DNA of 64,000 nt from Rhododendron vialii (Eukaryota; Streptophyta; Magnoliopsida; Ericales; Ericaceae): assembly GCF_030253575.1 (NCBI RefSeq), contig NC_080559.1, forward strand, positions 14,049,001 to 14,113,000. Direction: 5' to 3'. The notes beneath the pieces were generated by a model. That model saw only the letters and a list, made by a program, of their open reading frames with translations, ran no database searches and was not told the DNA's origin. The position numbers and the translations under genes were made by a program. Positions 62,739 through 64,000 of this stretch are shown piece by piece. Positions within the stretch are counted from its first letter, which is position 1. Every line of letters begins with the position of its first letter.

Positions 62739-62739
<1 letters not shown>

Positions 62740-62774
<35 letters not shown>

Positions 62775-62864
62775 CACAGTGTAAACTTCCCAAAAATGCC
62801 TTGCTCATTATTCAAAGATCAAATTCTTCTAATCTCTTAACAAGAAGAAAATACAAAGTGAAAA

Positions 62865-62904
<40 letters not shown>

Positions 62905-63150
62905 ACACACACACACACATACACATAGCGTAAACTTTCCAAAAATGCCTTGCTCATTATTCAAAGATCAAATTGCTCTAATCTCTTAACAAGAAGAAAT
63001 TACAAAGTGAAAACTCATTTTACCAGAAGGTGGCTCATTATTCATATATCAAATTCCTCTCTTAACAAGAAGAAAATAAAAGGTAAAGACTCATTTTACC
63101 AGAAGGTGGCTCATTTTTCAAGTATCTAATTCTTCTAATCTCCTCACCAT
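62740..63150. repeat. Degenerate direct repeats separated by (CT)n/(CA)n in E2 intron
   Basis: A unit of about 90 bp with CCAAAAATGCCTTGCTCATT, TTCAAAGATCAAATT and AACAAGAAGAAAATACAAAG is seen at about 62780 and 62940, with partial copies at 63030 and 63100. Runs of (CT)n lie at 62739-62770 and 62866-62900, the second followed by (CA)n. Confidence 0.85.
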
Positions 63151-63469
63151 TGACACAAAATATGGAAAATAAAAATCACCTTTGAGGTCGCTGCAATTAT
63201 GAGGTAAAGAGATGGAAAAGAGCCAAATAAAATTACAAAAGCAAAAGCATTAAAGAAAATAAAAGAAAAATAAATATGAGAAAATTATTGGGGTGCTACA
63301 GGTAATATAATGTGGTCATTTGTGAGAGTGAACCATATTCATTTGACAATTGATCCTCAGTTTCAGCACTACAAACAATACCATTGTTTACTCTGCTCTT
63401 ACTCATATATGTTGAGATTTCATTTCTATAGAGATAGCAATTGTAACTAGCCTGCTAGCTTGTTCAATC

Positions 63470-64000
63470 TCCTTCACTAAAATATTAAATTCAGCTCGAG
63501 AACTTGATCTGGCCACATTAAAAAAATTGAGCAAAGCCTGAACATGAATGAGCTTGACTTGTCAAGCTGGTGTTCTAATACTAGAACATCCCATGCTAAT
63601 TGAATAACCAGGTAGTGATGTCATAAGTGGAAAACATAAAAATGTATTATATAACTACATAATGTAAAGTGAGAAATCATTTAACTGGTGTCAGCATTTG
63701 TTGGTTTCAGCGTGTCTCACCCATCCTCGACGTGTCATAGTTCTTAATGGCTTCCAAATAAAAGCACATGCCAAGGTCAAAATAAGAATACATAAACAAC
63801 TTTTTTTCTTTTTTGATGATTTACTTTGCCATGCTAACTTATAATTTGTACAAACAAATAGTATAGCATATGGTGGTTGGTAACTGCTAATATTGAGAAG
63901 TTAAACCAGCTCGCAAGCTTGCAAAGTTTGAACATAAAGGTCTAGTAGGCTTGGGCCCGAGCCCGAGCCGAGCTCTACTATAAGATGGTCAATTAGGTTC
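63470..64000. repeat. GAGC/CTCGAGC-rich repeat at right edge
   Basis: Words CAGCTCGAGAACTTG, GAGCTTGACTTGTCAAGC and CCCGAGCCCGAGCCGAGCTC mark the same kind of repeat as 28979-29623. It is cut by the window end. Confidence 0.5.

Overview
The window is nuclear DNA of a flowering plant, most likely a woody eudicot; I cannot name the species. Genes are split by GT-AG introns with intact reading frames across splice sites. It is AT-rich, has many GA/CT microsatellites, and is loaded with plant transposons. The proteins read most easily against plant families, so no bacterial-style operons, ribosome binding sites or origins are expected.

Layout. 1-4065: 5' half of a decayed Ty1/copia retrotransposon on the minus strand, running off the left edge. 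4976-26000 (+): a myotubularin phosphoinositide 3-phosphatase, 15 coding exons in the window; its N-terminal GRAM exons must lie off the left edge, on the far side of the copia element. Its 8.0 kb intron splits the catalytic CX5R motif and holds a candidate solo LTR and a 4.2 kb hAT transposon with an almost complete but broken transposase. 27817-33313 (-): a 7-exon gene fusing a trihelix DNA-binding domain to a uridylate-kinase domain. 33589-33661 (+): tRNA-Arg(UCU). 35794-42729 (-): an 11-exon mRNA cap guanine-N7 methyltransferase 2-like gene with a GC-AG intron and a SINE. 42730-55713: about 13 kb without an intact gene, made of fold-back elements, MITEs, a deleted Ty3/gypsy element, a gene fragment and an F-box pseudogene. 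55714-58575 (+): a 4-exon DUF455 ferritin-like protein. 60069-62172 (-): the last five exons of a dihydrolipoyl acetyltransferase (pyruvate dehydrogenase E2), whose 5' part lies off the right edge.

The five protein genes are housekeeping genes with no shared pathway: phosphoinositide turnover, a possible nucleotide-kinase/DNA-binding hybrid, mRNA capping, an uncharacterised ferritin-like protein, and pyruvate dehydrogenase. From memory, the cap methyltransferase and the E2 are neighbours in Arabidopsis (At3g52200/At3g52210), and myotubularin and DUF455 are near neighbours on chromosome 5 (At5g04520/At5g04540), so the gene order may be partly ancestral.

I see no convincing new biological system. 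The best leads are the trihelix-kinase fusion with altered kinase residues, the related long fold-back elements (two families, two copies each), and the repeats lying on or beside splice sites. Exon boundaries were placed by eye from splice consensus, frame continuity and remembered family sequence; in all five genes the exon lengths keep one open frame.
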